Source: Burkholderiales bacterium
Lineage (GTDB): Bacteria; Pseudomonadota; Gammaproteobacteria; Burkholderiales; Burkholderiaceae_C
Direction: 5' to 3'
DNA: 52,351 nucleotides
Assembly (NCBI GenBank): GCA_016195825.1
Contig: JACPYV010000016.1
Coordinates: forward strand, 1 to 52,351
Shown: piece after piece, positions 25,273 through 33,004 of the stretch
How the letters are laid out: the number at the start of each line of letters is the position of its first letter
How positions within the stretch are numbered: position 1 is the stretch's first letter
Made by a program: the position numbers and the translations under genes
Notes under the pieces: model-generated
Seen by the model: only the letters and a program-made list of their open reading frames with translations
Told to the model about the DNA's origin: nothing
The model's database searches: none

Positions 25273-25815
25273 CTATTGACCACTATGCGTAAGTTCAAAA
25301 TAAACGACTGCAACAATGGCAGATGAAGCAATATCACTCTTGATGGGATAAAGCTTATAACTACCGGAATACGGGACAGATGCAGATGCGTGCGCAGCTA
25401 GAGCGTGCTGTTTGTCTGAATAAATCGTAACCGTCTCTTGATTGCGAGCCACTTTTCCTGATTTGTAGTTCATCGTGAACCAAATCTCATAGCTATCAGC
25501 TTCAGGAAGCTGAATTATCTTTTTACTCATAGCGGGACCAACGCGCATCCACTTCACACCGGCAACACTTGGAAACTTGTACTCCGTACGATTGACCGAG
25601 CTTACTATCTGGATCTCCGCATCGGGATCGTCCGGGTACAACGATATTCCATTAATCCGCAGGAAGACCGGGCCGGCTGGACCACCGACCTCAACCTCCG
25701 GAACAGAATGGCGTCCAAAGACGAGTACGACGCCGACAGCAATGAGTGCGGCAACAATGACGACTCGCGCCCACAGTGGGTACGGCTCAACAAGTTTCAG
25801 AAACGATTCGATCAT
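25273..25815 (-). CDS. Membrane-anchored protein of unknown function, paralogue of the downstream gene
   Basis: The 180-residue protein has one N-terminal membrane anchor (residues 17-34, ARVVIVAALIAVGVVLVF) and an extracytoplasmic domain of about 140 residues (FLRINGISLYPDDPDAEIQI ... SSAIVAVVYFELTHSGQ). The domain matches the one encoded 10 bp downstream, so the pair arose by tandem duplication, one kept as an anchored form and one as a secreted form. Start ATG 25813-25815 (MIESFLKLVEP). No known family recognised. Lower GC than the flanking genes suggests transfer. Confidence 0.7.
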   Translation of the reverse strand: MIESFLKLVEPYPLWARVVIVAALIAVGVVLVFGRHSVPEVEVGGPAGPVFLRINGISLYPDDPDAEIQIVSSVNRTEYKFPSVAGVKWMRVGPAMSKKIIQLPEADSYEIWFTMNYKSGKVARNQETVTIYSDKQHALAAHASASVPYSGSYKLYPIKSDIASSAIVAVVYFELTHSGQ

Positions 25816-25969
25816 CCCGCCTGTCTCCCTTGTACGGCGTTGCGCTGCACAAGATTTGTACACACCATCTGGCGGCTGTCCATCGAGGTGTTCCAGGCTA
25901 ACCACGCGATCACGTCATCCAGGCATCAAGCTTGATGCAGCGCGTTCATGATCTCCGCAGCCCGCTTCG

Positions 25970-26449
25970 ATGCGGCGTTCGGGATCAGGTGGCTGTACTG
26001 TTGATTTCCGGCAAGAACTGACCCGACAGAACTACTTGGCGGCACAAGTGACAGAGATTCGATTGTTTCGCCTTTTCCTACTTACCGTCGCTGGGACTCT
26101 CATCTGCGGCTGGATTGGAGGCGCGTACTACCTGCATGACTCCGAGAGCGCTCTTGCTGAAGTGCAAGCTGAGGCTCAAGCAAAGCAGCGGGCGGAGCAA
26201 GACTGCGCTGCTGGGCGAAGTCCCGCATGCCCCACGCCCACTCTCTACGACAACATGCCGACGACTCTCGGCACCGGCGGCAACCAGCGCAGCTTTGACA
26301 TCAATTCAAGCGCTGCCGAGGCAAGGACCTGGTTTGTCTACTCGACGGTCATCGCACTTGCGCTCGTCGTCCTGTTCTACGCACTTCGCTGGGCTCTGAC
26401 TGGCCGACTCCGCCCTCTCTGGCCAGTTGAAGCGTGGGTGGAAAAATAA
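25970..26449 (+). CDS. Two-TM membrane protein of unknown function
   Basis: The 159-residue frame has hydrophobic segments near residues 33-53 and 121-142 separated by an Ala/Gln/Glu-rich stretch that could form a coiled coil (SESALAEVQAEAQAKQRAEQ) and a Cys pair (CAAGRSPAC). The start is uncertain: ATG 25970, or GTG 26048 (VTEIRLFRLFLL), which would fit a membrane protein better. It is transcribed away from the paralogous pair, inside the tRNA-bounded insertion. I recognise no family. Confidence 0.6.
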   Translation: MRRSGSGGCTVDFRQELTRQNYLAAQVTEIRLFRLFLLTVAGTLICGWIGGAYYLHDSESALAEVQAEAQAKQRAEQDCAAGRSPACPTPTLYDNMPTTLGTGGNQRSFDINSSAAEARTWFVYSTVIALALVVLFYALRWALTGRLRPLWPVEAWVEK

Positions 26450-26519
26450 GCTCTCCGTGGCCACGAAGGCATGCCTAGCATCGTGCTATGATCTTGGGCT
26501 CTTGTGGGATCGCACCCGA

Positions 26520-26572
26520 TGCATCAACGTGCATCAACAGCAGACCAGGGGTTGCATCAAAAAGTGCATCAA
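26520..26572 (+). repeat. Four TGCATCAA direct repeats next to tRNA-Thr
   Basis: TGCATCAA occurs at 26520, 26530, 26553 and 26565, all in the same orientation, 32-84 bp before the intact tRNA. Together with the TGCATCAC pair at the other end of the insertion they form a repeat family confined to its two ends. The likeliest reading is recombinase arm-binding sites; a promoter-control role for the tRNA is an alternative. Confidence 0.5.
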
Positions 26573-26603
26573 CGAGTCAGCAGCAGCGTGAAACCCGCAG
26601 ATT

Positions 26604-26679
26604 GCCGGCATAGCTCAGTTGGTAGAGCAGCGCATTCGTAATGCGAAGGTCGGGGGTTCGACTCCTCTTGCCGGCACCA
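26604..26679 (+). tRNA. tRNA-Thr (anticodon CGT)
   Basis: The 76-base sequence folds as a standard cloverleaf: acceptor GCCGGCA/TGCCGGC, D arm GCTC/GAGC, anticodon loop TTCGTAA (anticodon CGT, reads ACG), T arm with TTCGACT loop, and an encoded CCA end. It is very similar to bacterial tRNA-Thr(CGT). The first 38 bases recur at 24458-24495, so this gene is the integration target of the upstream insertion and its 5' half may be element-derived. A terminator follows. Confidence 0.95.
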
Positions 26680-26687
26680 GAACAGAC

Positions 26688-26717
26688 AAGGGCCTGATCT
26701 TTCGATCAGGCCCTTTT
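26688..26717 (+). terminator. Rho-independent terminator of tRNA-Thr
   Basis: A 12-bp perfect stem AAGGGCCTGATC (26688-26699) with loop TTTC and complement GATCAGGCCCTT (26704-26715), followed by a T run. It starts nine bases after the tRNA end and is followed by the convergent OmpA-like gene. Confidence 0.85.
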
Positions 26718-26739
26718 TCTTTGGCCGCCGGCTCGGGGC

Positions 26740-27402
26740 TCAGCCCTGCTCTGACAGGAAGATCTCGACGCGGCGGTTCGCGGCGCGGCCGGGTTCGGTG
26801 TCGTTGCTGGCCACCGGCTCGTGTGAGCCGCGGCCCGACACGCTCACCCGCGACGGTGCCAGGCCGCGCGTTGAGAGGTAGTCGCGCACGGCGGCCGCCC
26901 GTTCGCGCGACAGCGGCTCGTTGATCGCGTCGCTGCCCGTACTGTCGGTGTGGCCCACAATGGTCACGCGCACGTTGGGGTCAAGGTTGCGGCCGATCTC
27001 GTCGAGCACCGGCCGCATCTGCGGCTTGATGTCGGCACGGCCACTGTCGAAGGAGACGTCGCTGGGCACGTTGAGCTTGAGGCGGTTGTCCGCCGTGCGG
27101 GCGACCTCGACGCCGGTGCCCTGGCTGGCGCGGGCCAGGGCCTCGCGCTTGTCTTCCATGTGCTTGGACCACAGGTTGCCGGCGACGGCGCCCACGGCAC
27201 CTCCGATGACGGCACTGCGGCCGGCGTTGCCGCCGGTCATGGAGCCGATGATGGCGCCGGCAACCGCGCCGGCGCCGGCGCCCTTGGCGGTGCCCTGCTC
27301 GCGTTCGCTCATCGACGAGCATCCCGCCGCGAACACCAGCGAGGCGACAAGCGCTGCCGTGGCGGTGCGGCGCAGGGCGGGAGTGGATGGCGAAATATGC
27401 AT
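26740..27402 (-). CDS. OmpA-family lipoprotein (YiaD/Pal-like) with glycine zipper
   Basis: The 220-residue protein has a lipobox (FAAGCS, Cys about 28), a glycine-zipper segment (GAGAGAVAGAIIGSMTGGNAG and the following IGGAVGAVAG), and a C-terminal OmpA domain that binds peptidoglycan: FDSGRADIKP, VTIVGHTDSTG, SRERAAAVRDYL and NRRVEI. This is the YiaD-type arrangement of outer-membrane lipoproteins. Start ATG 27402 (MHISPSTPALRR); the frame continues to 27468 without homology. It is followed on this strand by the tRNA terminator and preceded by the CsbD-like gene. Confidence 0.87.
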   Translation of the reverse strand: MHISPSTPALRRTATAALVASLVFAAGCSSMSEREQGTAKGAGAGAVAGAIIGSMTGGNAGRSAVIGGAVGAVAGNLWSKHMEDKREALARASQGTGVEVARTADNRLKLNVPSDVSFDSGRADIKPQMRPVLDEIGRNLDPNVRVTIVGHTDSTGSDAINEPLSRERAAAVRDYLSTRGLAPSRVSVSGRGSHEPVASNDTEPGRAANRRVEIFLSEQG

Positions 27403-27520
27403 GATGCGATTCCTAGAAGGAGGGATGCCGACATCGTCGATGCCAGCACCCGGCCGCACTGTCGTCATGCACCGCAGCGTCGCGTCATCCTCGTCCTACG
27501 GCCTGCAGCGGCATGCACAC

Positions 27521-27550
27521 AAAAAGCCGCCTGGCCGGGGACCGGGCGGC
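27521..27550 (-). terminator. Rho-independent terminator of the CsbD-like gene
   Basis: On the minus strand GCCGCC (27550-27545) and GGCGGC (27531-27526) enclose a GC-rich loop with internal pairing, followed by TTTTT (27525-27521). It begins 20 bp after the CsbD-like stop. Confidence 0.75.
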
Positions 27551-27570
27551 CTCGCTCGCGAGCGCGAACG

Positions 27571-27765
27571 TCAGCCCTTGCGCGTGGTGGCCTTCGCGTC
27601 CTTGAGGGCTTCCTTGGCATCGCCAACCGCCTTCTGGATTTTCCCTTCGACCTGCGTCGCCGCACCCTTGACCTGTTGCTCGGTGCTGCCGATGGCCTCG
27701 CCCAGCTTGCGCTGAGCCTTGCCTGCCACGTCCTTCACGCTGCCCTTGATTTGGTCGCTGTTCAT
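27571..27765 (-). CDS. CsbD-like general stress protein
   Basis: The 64-residue, highly charged protein is a single CsbD domain: MNSDQIKGSVKDVAGKAQ, KLGEAIGSTEQQVKGAATQVEGKIQKAVGD, ending in a Lys-rich tail. CsbD-like proteins accumulate in stationary phase and under stress in many bacteria; the molecular function is unknown. Start ATG 27765 with GGAG-like AAGGAGC upstream. A terminator follows. The gene is monocistronic. Confidence 0.88.
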   Translation of the reverse strand: MNSDQIKGSVKDVAGKAQRKLGEAIGSTEQQVKGAATQVEGKIQKAVGDAKEALKDAKATTRKG

Positions 27766-28008
27766 TGCGTTGCTCCTTTGCAGATGCCCTTGTGACGAAG
27801 ATGCCTGACGGGCTGAACACAGCCTACGGATCACCTTGGCAGGGCGGCACCGGCGGGTGCCGTGTCGGCCGGTGGGCGCAGTCCTACGCCCAACTGCGCC
27901 CGCCAGGGCCGGCGTGGCGCGCGGGCCGGCGGCCTGGGTTCGCCAACACGAACGCAGCGCGCTTCGCCCGGCGGGGCAAGAAAAACCCGGCCGGCCGCAC
28001 TGGCCGCG

Positions 28009-28089
28009 TCACAGCCAACTGATGATCCGTTGCAGCCACCGGGGCAGCGGGCGGCTGGGGGTGTAGGTCTGTCGATATTGGCTGGGCAT
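28009..28089 (-). CDS. Putative SOS-regulated 26-residue microprotein
   Basis: This small frame runs from ATG 28089 to TGA 28009-28011. It has GGAG (28097-28100) spaced 7 bases before the ATG, and a promoter upstream with TTGCCT (28141-28146) and TATAAA (28117-28122) 18 bp apart; the -10 lies inside a perfect SOS box (28110-28125). The peptide is basic, Pro-rich in the middle and ends in an amphipathic PRWLQRIISWL, suited to membrane binding. I recognise no family. SOS-induced small membrane proteins such as SidA (division inhibitor) or TisB (toxin) are precedents by analogy only. A weak hairpin followed by TTTTT lies downstream. Confidence 0.6.
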   Translation of the reverse strand: MPSQYRQTYTPSRPLPRWLQRIISWL

Positions 28090-28109
28090 GGCGGGGCTCC
28101 GATGAGTGA

Positions 28110-28125
28110 CTGTTTATTTATACAG
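28110..28125. promoter_or_regulatory. LexA/SOS box CTGT-N8-ACAG
   Basis: CTGTTTATTTATACAG matches the CTGT-N8-ACAG LexA consensus exactly, with an AT-rich centre and TA on one flank. It overlaps the -10 of the minus-strand promoter of the 26-codon gene, the normal position for a LexA operator. It also lies 67 bp before the divergent GDSL lipoprotein gene, so it could affect that gene too. Confidence 0.75.
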
Positions 28126-28174
28126 TACTTCTATCCAGTCAGGCAAGCTGGCAAGCAAAGCCTCGAAGCACAAT

Positions 28175-28188
28175 TGGTAGCGATATCA
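28175..28188. promoter_or_regulatory. TGGTAGCGCTACCA-type operator upstream of the GDSL gene
   Basis: TGGTAGCGATATCA shares the full left half-site (TGGTAGC) and 5 of 7 bases of the right half with the ideal palindrome TGGTAGCGCTACCA. It ends four bases before the ATG at 28192. Related sites precede the TonB receptor, GH67 and the MFS operon, which suggests control by the LacI regulator of this locus. Confidence 0.5.
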
Positions 28189-28191
28189 TTC

Positions 28192-29556
28192 ATGACGCAT
28201 CGCCACCCAACCCCACGAATGCCCATGCCCTCATCGCGCAGACCCACCCGGGGCCGCGGCCTGCAAGCCCTCCCGCTGACTCTCATCGCGGCGCTGCTGG
28301 CCGGTTGCAGCGTCCATCCCCAGCGCCCGCAGACGCCAACTGCCGGCGCCGACTGGGTGGCCGCCTGGGGCAGTGCGCAACTGGAGCAGGCACCGGCCGC
28401 CGCCAACGCCGGCACCGCGCAGACACTGCGCGACGTGAGCCTGAGACAAGTGGTCCGCACGACGGTCGACGGCGACTCGCTGCGGGTGCGTGTCAGCAAT
28501 CTGTTCGGGCGCGAGCCGCTGCAGCTGGGCGCTGCCAGCGTGGCACTGCTGCAGCCGGGCAGCGCGTCCGGGCAGCCCGCATTGCAGGCAGGCAGCCTGC
28601 GGCCGTTGAGCTTCGAAGGCCGGCGCGAGCTGAGCCTGGCGCCCGGCGCCGAGGCCTGGAGCGACCCGGTCACGCTGGCCGTGCCGCGACTGGCCGACGT
28701 GGCCGTGCAGCTGCACGTGGTGGCGGCGCCGGCCTGGGCCACCGTCCACCCCGGGTCGCGCATCAGCAGCTGGACCGCGCCCGGCAACCGCGTGGATGCC
28801 GATGACTGGGCCGACGCCACGCCGCGTGACGGCTGGTGGCACCTCGCCGCCGTGGACGTCCGCCCGCGCCAGCCGCAGCCGGTGCTGGTGGCCATCGGCG
28901 ACTCCATCACCGATGGCTATGGCGTGCCGCCCGGCAGCTACCAGCGCTGGACGGACGCCCTCGCACGCCGCCTCGCGGCCCAGGGCATGGCCGCGGCCGT
29001 CGTCAACACGGGCATTGGCGGCAACCGGTTGCTGCAGGACGGCCTCGGCCCCAGCGTGCTGGCGCGCTTCGAGCGCGATGCGCTGGCGCGCAGCGGCGTC
29101 ACGCATGTGGTGCTGCTGGCGGGGGTCAACGACCTCGGCACCAGCCACCGCCAGCGCACCACCACCCCGGCGTCGCGCGAGGCCTTGCTGAACCAGCTGG
29201 CGGGCAACCTGTCGGCGTTGGAGCAGCGGGCAGCCGAGCGGGGTGTCTGCCTGCTCGTCGCCACCGTCATGCCCTACGGCGGCAGCGGCTACTACCAGCC
29301 CCAGCCCGAGAACGAGGCCGACCGGCAGACGCTGAACGCCTTCATCCGCCGTCCCGGCGGCTTCGATGGCGTGGTGGACTTCGACGCCCTCACCCGCGAC
29401 CCGGCGCGGCCCTCGCACCTGAAAGCCGGCCTCGACAACGACGGCCTGCACCCGTCCATGGCCGGCTACCAGGCGATGGCCGACGCCTTTCCCGTCGAAT
29501 GGCTGGACCGGCGCTGCCCAGCCAGGAAGACGGTCCGGATCGACAGCCAGAAGTAA
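28192..29556 (+). CDS. GDSL/SGNH-family hydrolase, lipoprotein
   Basis: The 454-residue protein has a lipobox (ALLAGCS), an N-terminal beta-sandwich-like domain of about 180 residues, and an SGNH hydrolase domain: block I VLVAIGDSITDGYG (near residue 234), block II with the Gly in NTGIGGNRLL, block III GVNDLG and block V with DGLHPS. These enzymes are esterases, several of them on acetylated xylan or pectin. Location in a xylan locus with a shared operator points to a carbohydrate esterase, which is inference. The start may be ATG 28192 or 28219 (MPMPSSRRP), the latter giving the shorter signal sequence. Confidence 0.83.
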   Translation: MTHRHPTPRMPMPSSRRPTRGRGLQALPLTLIAALLAGCSVHPQRPQTPTAGADWVAAWGSAQLEQAPAAANAGTAQTLRDVSLRQVVRTTVDGDSLRVRVSNLFGREPLQLGAASVALLQPGSASGQPALQAGSLRPLSFEGRRELSLAPGAEAWSDPVTLAVPRLADVAVQLHVVAAPAWATVHPGSRISSWTAPGNRVDADDWADATPRDGWWHLAAVDVRPRQPQPVLVAIGDSITDGYGVPPGSYQRWTDALARRLAAQGMAAAVVNTGIGGNRLLQDGLGPSVLARFERDALARSGVTHVVLLAGVNDLGTSHRQRTTTPASREALLNQLAGNLSALEQRAAERGVCLLVATVMPYGGSGYYQPQPENEADRQTLNAFIRRPGGFDGVVDFDALTRDPARPSHLKAGLDNDGLHPSMAGYQAMADAFPVEWLDRRCPARKTVRIDSQK

Positions 29557-29584
29557 ACCAAGGGCTCCGTGAGGAGCCCTTGGT
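29557..29584. terminator. Bidirectional hairpin between GDSL and TonB-receptor genes
   Basis: ACCAAGGGCTCC (29557-29568), loop GTGA, and the exact complement GGAGCCCTTGGT (29573-29584). It immediately follows the GDSL stop and precedes the convergent TonB receptor stop. No long T tract is visible on the plus strand. Confidence 0.65.
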
Positions 29585-29623
29585 CACTGGGGCCAGCCAG
29601 ACGCGGCCGGCCCGGCTTCAGCC

Positions 29624-32600
29624 TCAGAAGCTGGCGCGCAGACCCACCTGGTAGGTGCGCCCCGGCTCGTAGATGGCGTAGGGCGCGTTGGCGAACTGGA
29701 AGTTGGTGCGCTGCGAGGCCCGCGTGACGTTGAAGACGTCGAACGTGGCCTGCAAGTCCTTCTTCCAGCCGATGGTGCTACCCAGGATCTCGCCGATGTT
29801 CAGGCGCGACGTGAAGTCCACCTGGGAGTAGTCCAGCCCGTAGAACGCGGCGGCCGTGATGCCGTTCTGGCCGGTGCCGCTGGACTGCGAACCCTTGGTG
29901 AAGTTCTTGGTCACGCGGAAGCCGCCGTAGGTGCCTTCGTAGTAGGCCGCCAGGTTGTAGGTGTAGGGCGGCACGCCGATGGCCACGTTGGCGCCCGACT
30001 GCTTGACCTTGGTGTAGTTGGCGCTGACGCCAAAGCCCTTCAGGTAGGACGTGAGGATGTCCAGCGGCTGCTGCAACGTCAGCTCGACCCCCTTGATCTT
30101 CAACGGGTCGGCCGTGTTCTGCGTCTGCGACAACACGATGGGTAGCGCATTGATCTTGGCCAAGTCGGACGCGGACGGCAGCGCATCCAGGTCAGTCGGC
30201 ACCGGCAGGCCCGCGGACTTGTAGAGGTTGGTGCGCTGGTCGCGGGTCAGCACGGTCGTCCAGGTGATGCCGAACTGGTTCAGGTAGCTGAACGGCACGT
30301 TGAAGGTCTTCGTGGCGGTGAAGCCCTTGATGCTCTTCTGGAACCAGGCCAGCGCGACATAGCCCTCACGCCCCGTGTACCACTCCAGGCCCAGGTCGAT
30401 ATTCTTGGACTGGTAGGGCTTCAGGTCCGGGTTGGTCAGCGTGCCGTTCTGGGCCGAGGGATCGGTGAACGTGGCCGTCAGCGCCCGCAGCGCCGTCGGA
30501 TCAGCACGCGTGATGGTCTTGGACGCCGACGCGCGCGCCAGCAGGTTGGGCCGGATGTTGTAGGCGAGGCTGGCCGACGGCAGGAAGTTGCTGTAGCTCG
30601 TCGTCGTGAGGCTTTCGACCACCTGCGTTGGGAACCGGCCGCCGTCCGCCAGCGTGGCGTTGCGCGGGTCGGCGGGTGTGCTGAGCGACGCAAAGGTCTG
30701 CTCCGTCGTCGCGAAGCGGGCACCGGCGTTGTAGCGCAGGTCGTTGCCGAACACGCGCGCGTCGCCGTTGATCTCGGTGAAGATCGACGTCACCTTCTCC
30801 TGGAAGAAGCCCGGGTTCACACCCGTGTTGGTTCCGCCGATGCCGGGAACCGCAGTTTCGTGGGCGGCGGCGTAGTTGGCATCCTTGGCGAACCTGGCCC
30901 AGTCCAGGGCGACGAAGCCGCGCGAGTTGGCCGACAGGTAGCCGGGAACCGACGCGTTGGGGATGGCCGACCCCTGGTATTGCAGCGACGACGGCAACGC
31001 GCCGGCGGTGAAGCCGGTGCCGTAGCCGGGATAGTCAGCCGCCGCCGAGCCGGCGGCGCCCGTGCCGTTGCAGCCGTTCTTGTTGGTGGTGTTGGGCCCC
31101 GGCAGGAAGACGTTGAGGTTGCGGCCGCAGACGATGTTGGACCAGTAGTTGTCGTTGTTCAGCGACTGGATGCGGCGCGACACGTCGTCATAGGCACCGC
31201 CGAACTTGATATCGAAGATGTCGGCGTCGATGTTGACGGCGCCGCGCAGGCCGAAGGTGCGCACCTGGCGCTTCTCCTCCTGCACGTTGACGCGGCCGCC
31301 GTTCCAGCCGAACGCCGCGGGCGTGTTCAGGATGTCGGTGGCGCCGGTCAGCGTGTTGGTGGCCTTCAGCATCGGCGTACCGCTGGTGTTGTCGTACTCG
31401 GTCGTAATGCCCGAGCCCAGCACGGTCTGGAACAGCGCGGTGGGCGACTGGCGGTGGAAGTCGCTGCGGGTAGCGTTGGCCTGCACGTCCACGCTGAGCG
31501 CGTCCGTGATCTTTAGGTTCATACCCGGGTTGATGCTGTGGAACTTGGTGTCTTCGGTGTAGGGCCGGTATTCCAGGAAATACTGCGAATTGGCGAACGT
31601 GCCTTTGGTGACCACGCAGCCGCTGGTGCAGTCCGCGCGGTCCACAGTCACGTTGACCGGGATGGACGAGCCGTTGCGGCCGACCCAGTTCATGTCCGAA
31701 CGCTCGAACTCGTTCTTCTTGTGGCCGTAGATGGTGTCGACGAACAGCTTCACCGCGCTGTTGGGGCGGGCCTCGATGGACAGGATGGCGTTCTGGCGGT
31801 CACGGCTGCCCTCGGCAACCATGGCGCGGCCCAGGCGCGGAATGATGGCGTTGTCGAGCTGCGTGATGGTCAGGCCGGGGTTCTTGGCCAGCAGGTAGGC
31901 CTCGTTGATGGCGTCGCCCGCCACCAGGCAATTGCCGGCGTTGGCCGGCACGGTACCCGGGATGGTCCAGTTGCCGCCGCCAGTGTTGTTGCGCGTGGCG
32001 CTGCTGCTTTGCGAAGCCAGCAAGTTGGCGTTGGTCCAGCCGATGGACTCGAATCCGGTGGTCTTGACCTTGTTGGTGGACCAGGCCACGCCGGCCAGCA
32101 CGCCGAACGTGTTGTCCCAGGTGTTGCTGACCAGGGCCGAACCGCGGTTGCCGTTCTTTTCGGCCTGCTGGTTCTTGGTGCAGGTCAGCGTGAAGGCCGT
32201 GCGCAGGCCCTTGCGGTCGAAGGGACGGGAGCTGCGCATATCGACGATGCCGGCGGCGCCGCCCTCGATCATGGACGCTGTCGGGCTTTTGACCACGGTC
32301 ACGCTGCTGAAGAGTTCGCCCGGCAGGAAGTCCATGTCGACTTCGCGGTTGGCGCTGCCCGAATCGACGCGGCCCGTGGAGGCCGACGCGACCGGCGCGC
32401 CGTTGAGCAGGATGCGGGTGAAGTTGGTGCCCAGGCCGCGGATCTGGATCTGCAGGCCCTCACCGGTGATATCGCGCGTCAGCGTCACGCCCGGGATGCG
32501 CGAGATGGACTCGGCGATGTTGCTGTCCGGGAACTTGCCCATGTCCTCGGCGGTGATGGCATCGATGAAGCCTACCGAATTGCGCTTGGCGTTGGCCGAG

Positions 32601-32773
32601 CTCTCCAACGACGCACGGATGCCGGTCACGACCACCGTGTCGAGCTTCTGCTGCTCGGCCTGCTGCGCCGCCGTCTGCGCGTAGGCCTGCGAGATCAAGC
32701 CAGCCAGCAAGGTGGTGCCCAGGGCAAACCGTTGGTGGGCGCGGCACGTTGGTCGCAGGAAAGTCTTGCTCAT
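29624..32773 (-). CDS. TonB-dependent receptor (Caulobacter/Xanthomonas carbohydrate type)
   Basis: This 1049-residue outer-membrane receptor has a signal peptide (to about AYAQT, residue 34), a TonB-box-like LDTVVVTGIR (near residue 44), a plug domain (DSNIAESISRIPGVTLTRD, IQIRGLGTNFTRILLNG) and a long beta barrel ending with an aromatic C-terminus (YQVGLRASF). The family imports oligosaccharides in Caulobacter and Xanthomonas. Start ATG 32773. A TGGTAGC-type site lies 66 bp upstream, and the gene is in the xylan/uronate cluster, so imported aldouronic or xylo-oligosaccharides are the likely cargo (inference). Confidence 0.9.
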   Translation of the reverse strand: MSKTFLRPTCRAHQRFALGTTLLAGLISQAYAQTAAQQAEQQKLDTVVVTGIRASLESSANAKRNSVGFIDAITAEDMGKFPDSNIAESISRIPGVTLTRDITGEGLQIQIRGLGTNFTRILLNGAPVASASTGRVDSGSANREVDMDFLPGELFSSVTVVKSPTASMIEGGAAGIVDMRSSRPFDRKGLRTAFTLTCTKNQQAEKNGNRGSALVSNTWDNTFGVLAGVAWSTNKVKTTGFESIGWTNANLLASQSSSATRNNTGGGNWTIPGTVPANAGNCLVAGDAINEAYLLAKNPGLTITQLDNAIIPRLGRAMVAEGSRDRQNAILSIEARPNSAVKLFVDTIYGHKKNEFERSDMNWVGRNGSSIPVNVTVDRADCTSGCVVTKGTFANSQYFLEYRPYTEDTKFHSINPGMNLKITDALSVDVQANATRSDFHRQSPTALFQTVLGSGITTEYDNTSGTPMLKATNTLTGATDILNTPAAFGWNGGRVNVQEEKRQVRTFGLRGAVNIDADIFDIKFGGAYDDVSRRIQSLNNDNYWSNIVCGRNLNVFLPGPNTTNKNGCNGTGAAGSAAADYPGYGTGFTAGALPSSLQYQGSAIPNASVPGYLSANSRGFVALDWARFAKDANYAAAHETAVPGIGGTNTGVNPGFFQEKVTSIFTEINGDARVFGNDLRYNAGARFATTEQTFASLSTPADPRNATLADGGRFPTQVVESLTTTSYSNFLPSASLAYNIRPNLLARASASKTITRADPTALRALTATFTDPSAQNGTLTNPDLKPYQSKNIDLGLEWYTGREGYVALAWFQKSIKGFTATKTFNVPFSYLNQFGITWTTVLTRDQRTNLYKSAGLPVPTDLDALPSASDLAKINALPIVLSQTQNTADPLKIKGVELTLQQPLDILTSYLKGFGVSANYTKVKQSGANVAIGVPPYTYNLAAYYEGTYGGFRVTKNFTKGSQSSGTGQNGITAAAFYGLDYSQVDFTSRLNIGEILGSTIGWKKDLQATFDVFNVTRASQRTNFQFANAPYAIYEPGRTYQVGLRASF

Positions 32774-32839
32774 TGATGTCTCCGTTTGGTTCTGTGGTTC
32801 GGCGCTGCGACTGCTGCAAGGCAGCGACTACCAGCGAAA

Positions 32840-32853
32840 TGGTAGCGCGCACA
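32840..32853. promoter_or_regulatory. TGGTAGCGCTACCA-type operator of the TonB receptor
   Basis: AAATGGTAGCGC-GCACATTTGC keeps the left half TGGTAGC and has nearly the same flanks (AAAT...ACATTTGC) as the GH67-proximal site at 42960-42978, with one base inserted in the centre. It lies upstream of the minus-strand receptor gene. Likely a weak or variant binding site of the same LacI regulator. Confidence 0.5.
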
Positions 32854-32897
32854 TTTGCAATTTATGCCGACCATCTGACATCGTCAACGAGGGTGTG

Positions 32898-32913
32898 TAC
32901 TAATGTATTAGTA
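32898..32913. promoter_or_regulatory. Palindrome TACTAATGTATTAGTA
   Basis: Seven-base arms TACTAAT and ATTAGTA flank a GT centre, 91 bp before the FAH gene start at 33005 and 125 bp from the TonB receptor start. The pattern is like operators of FCD-type GntR regulators, and such a regulator is encoded at 34363-35040. Binding is inferred from symmetry and context. Confidence 0.4.
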
Positions 32914-33004
32914 GGTTTGAAGGCTAGAAAACAAAAGACATTCACGGCTTGGCATCAAAGCAGGTAGCGCTCACAATGCGACGCGTCATCCGCGAACCCT
33001 CCAG

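Noticed and set aside
26520..26572. CRISPR array from the TGCATCAA repeats
   Set aside because: Eight-base units with 2-15-base irregular gaps and no spacers of constant length; no cas genes.
27766..28008. Plus-strand frame around 27862-28190 as an N-terminal extension of the GDSL gene
   Set aside because: It would pass through the SOS promoter and lacks homology; the lipoprotein signal starts after 28192.
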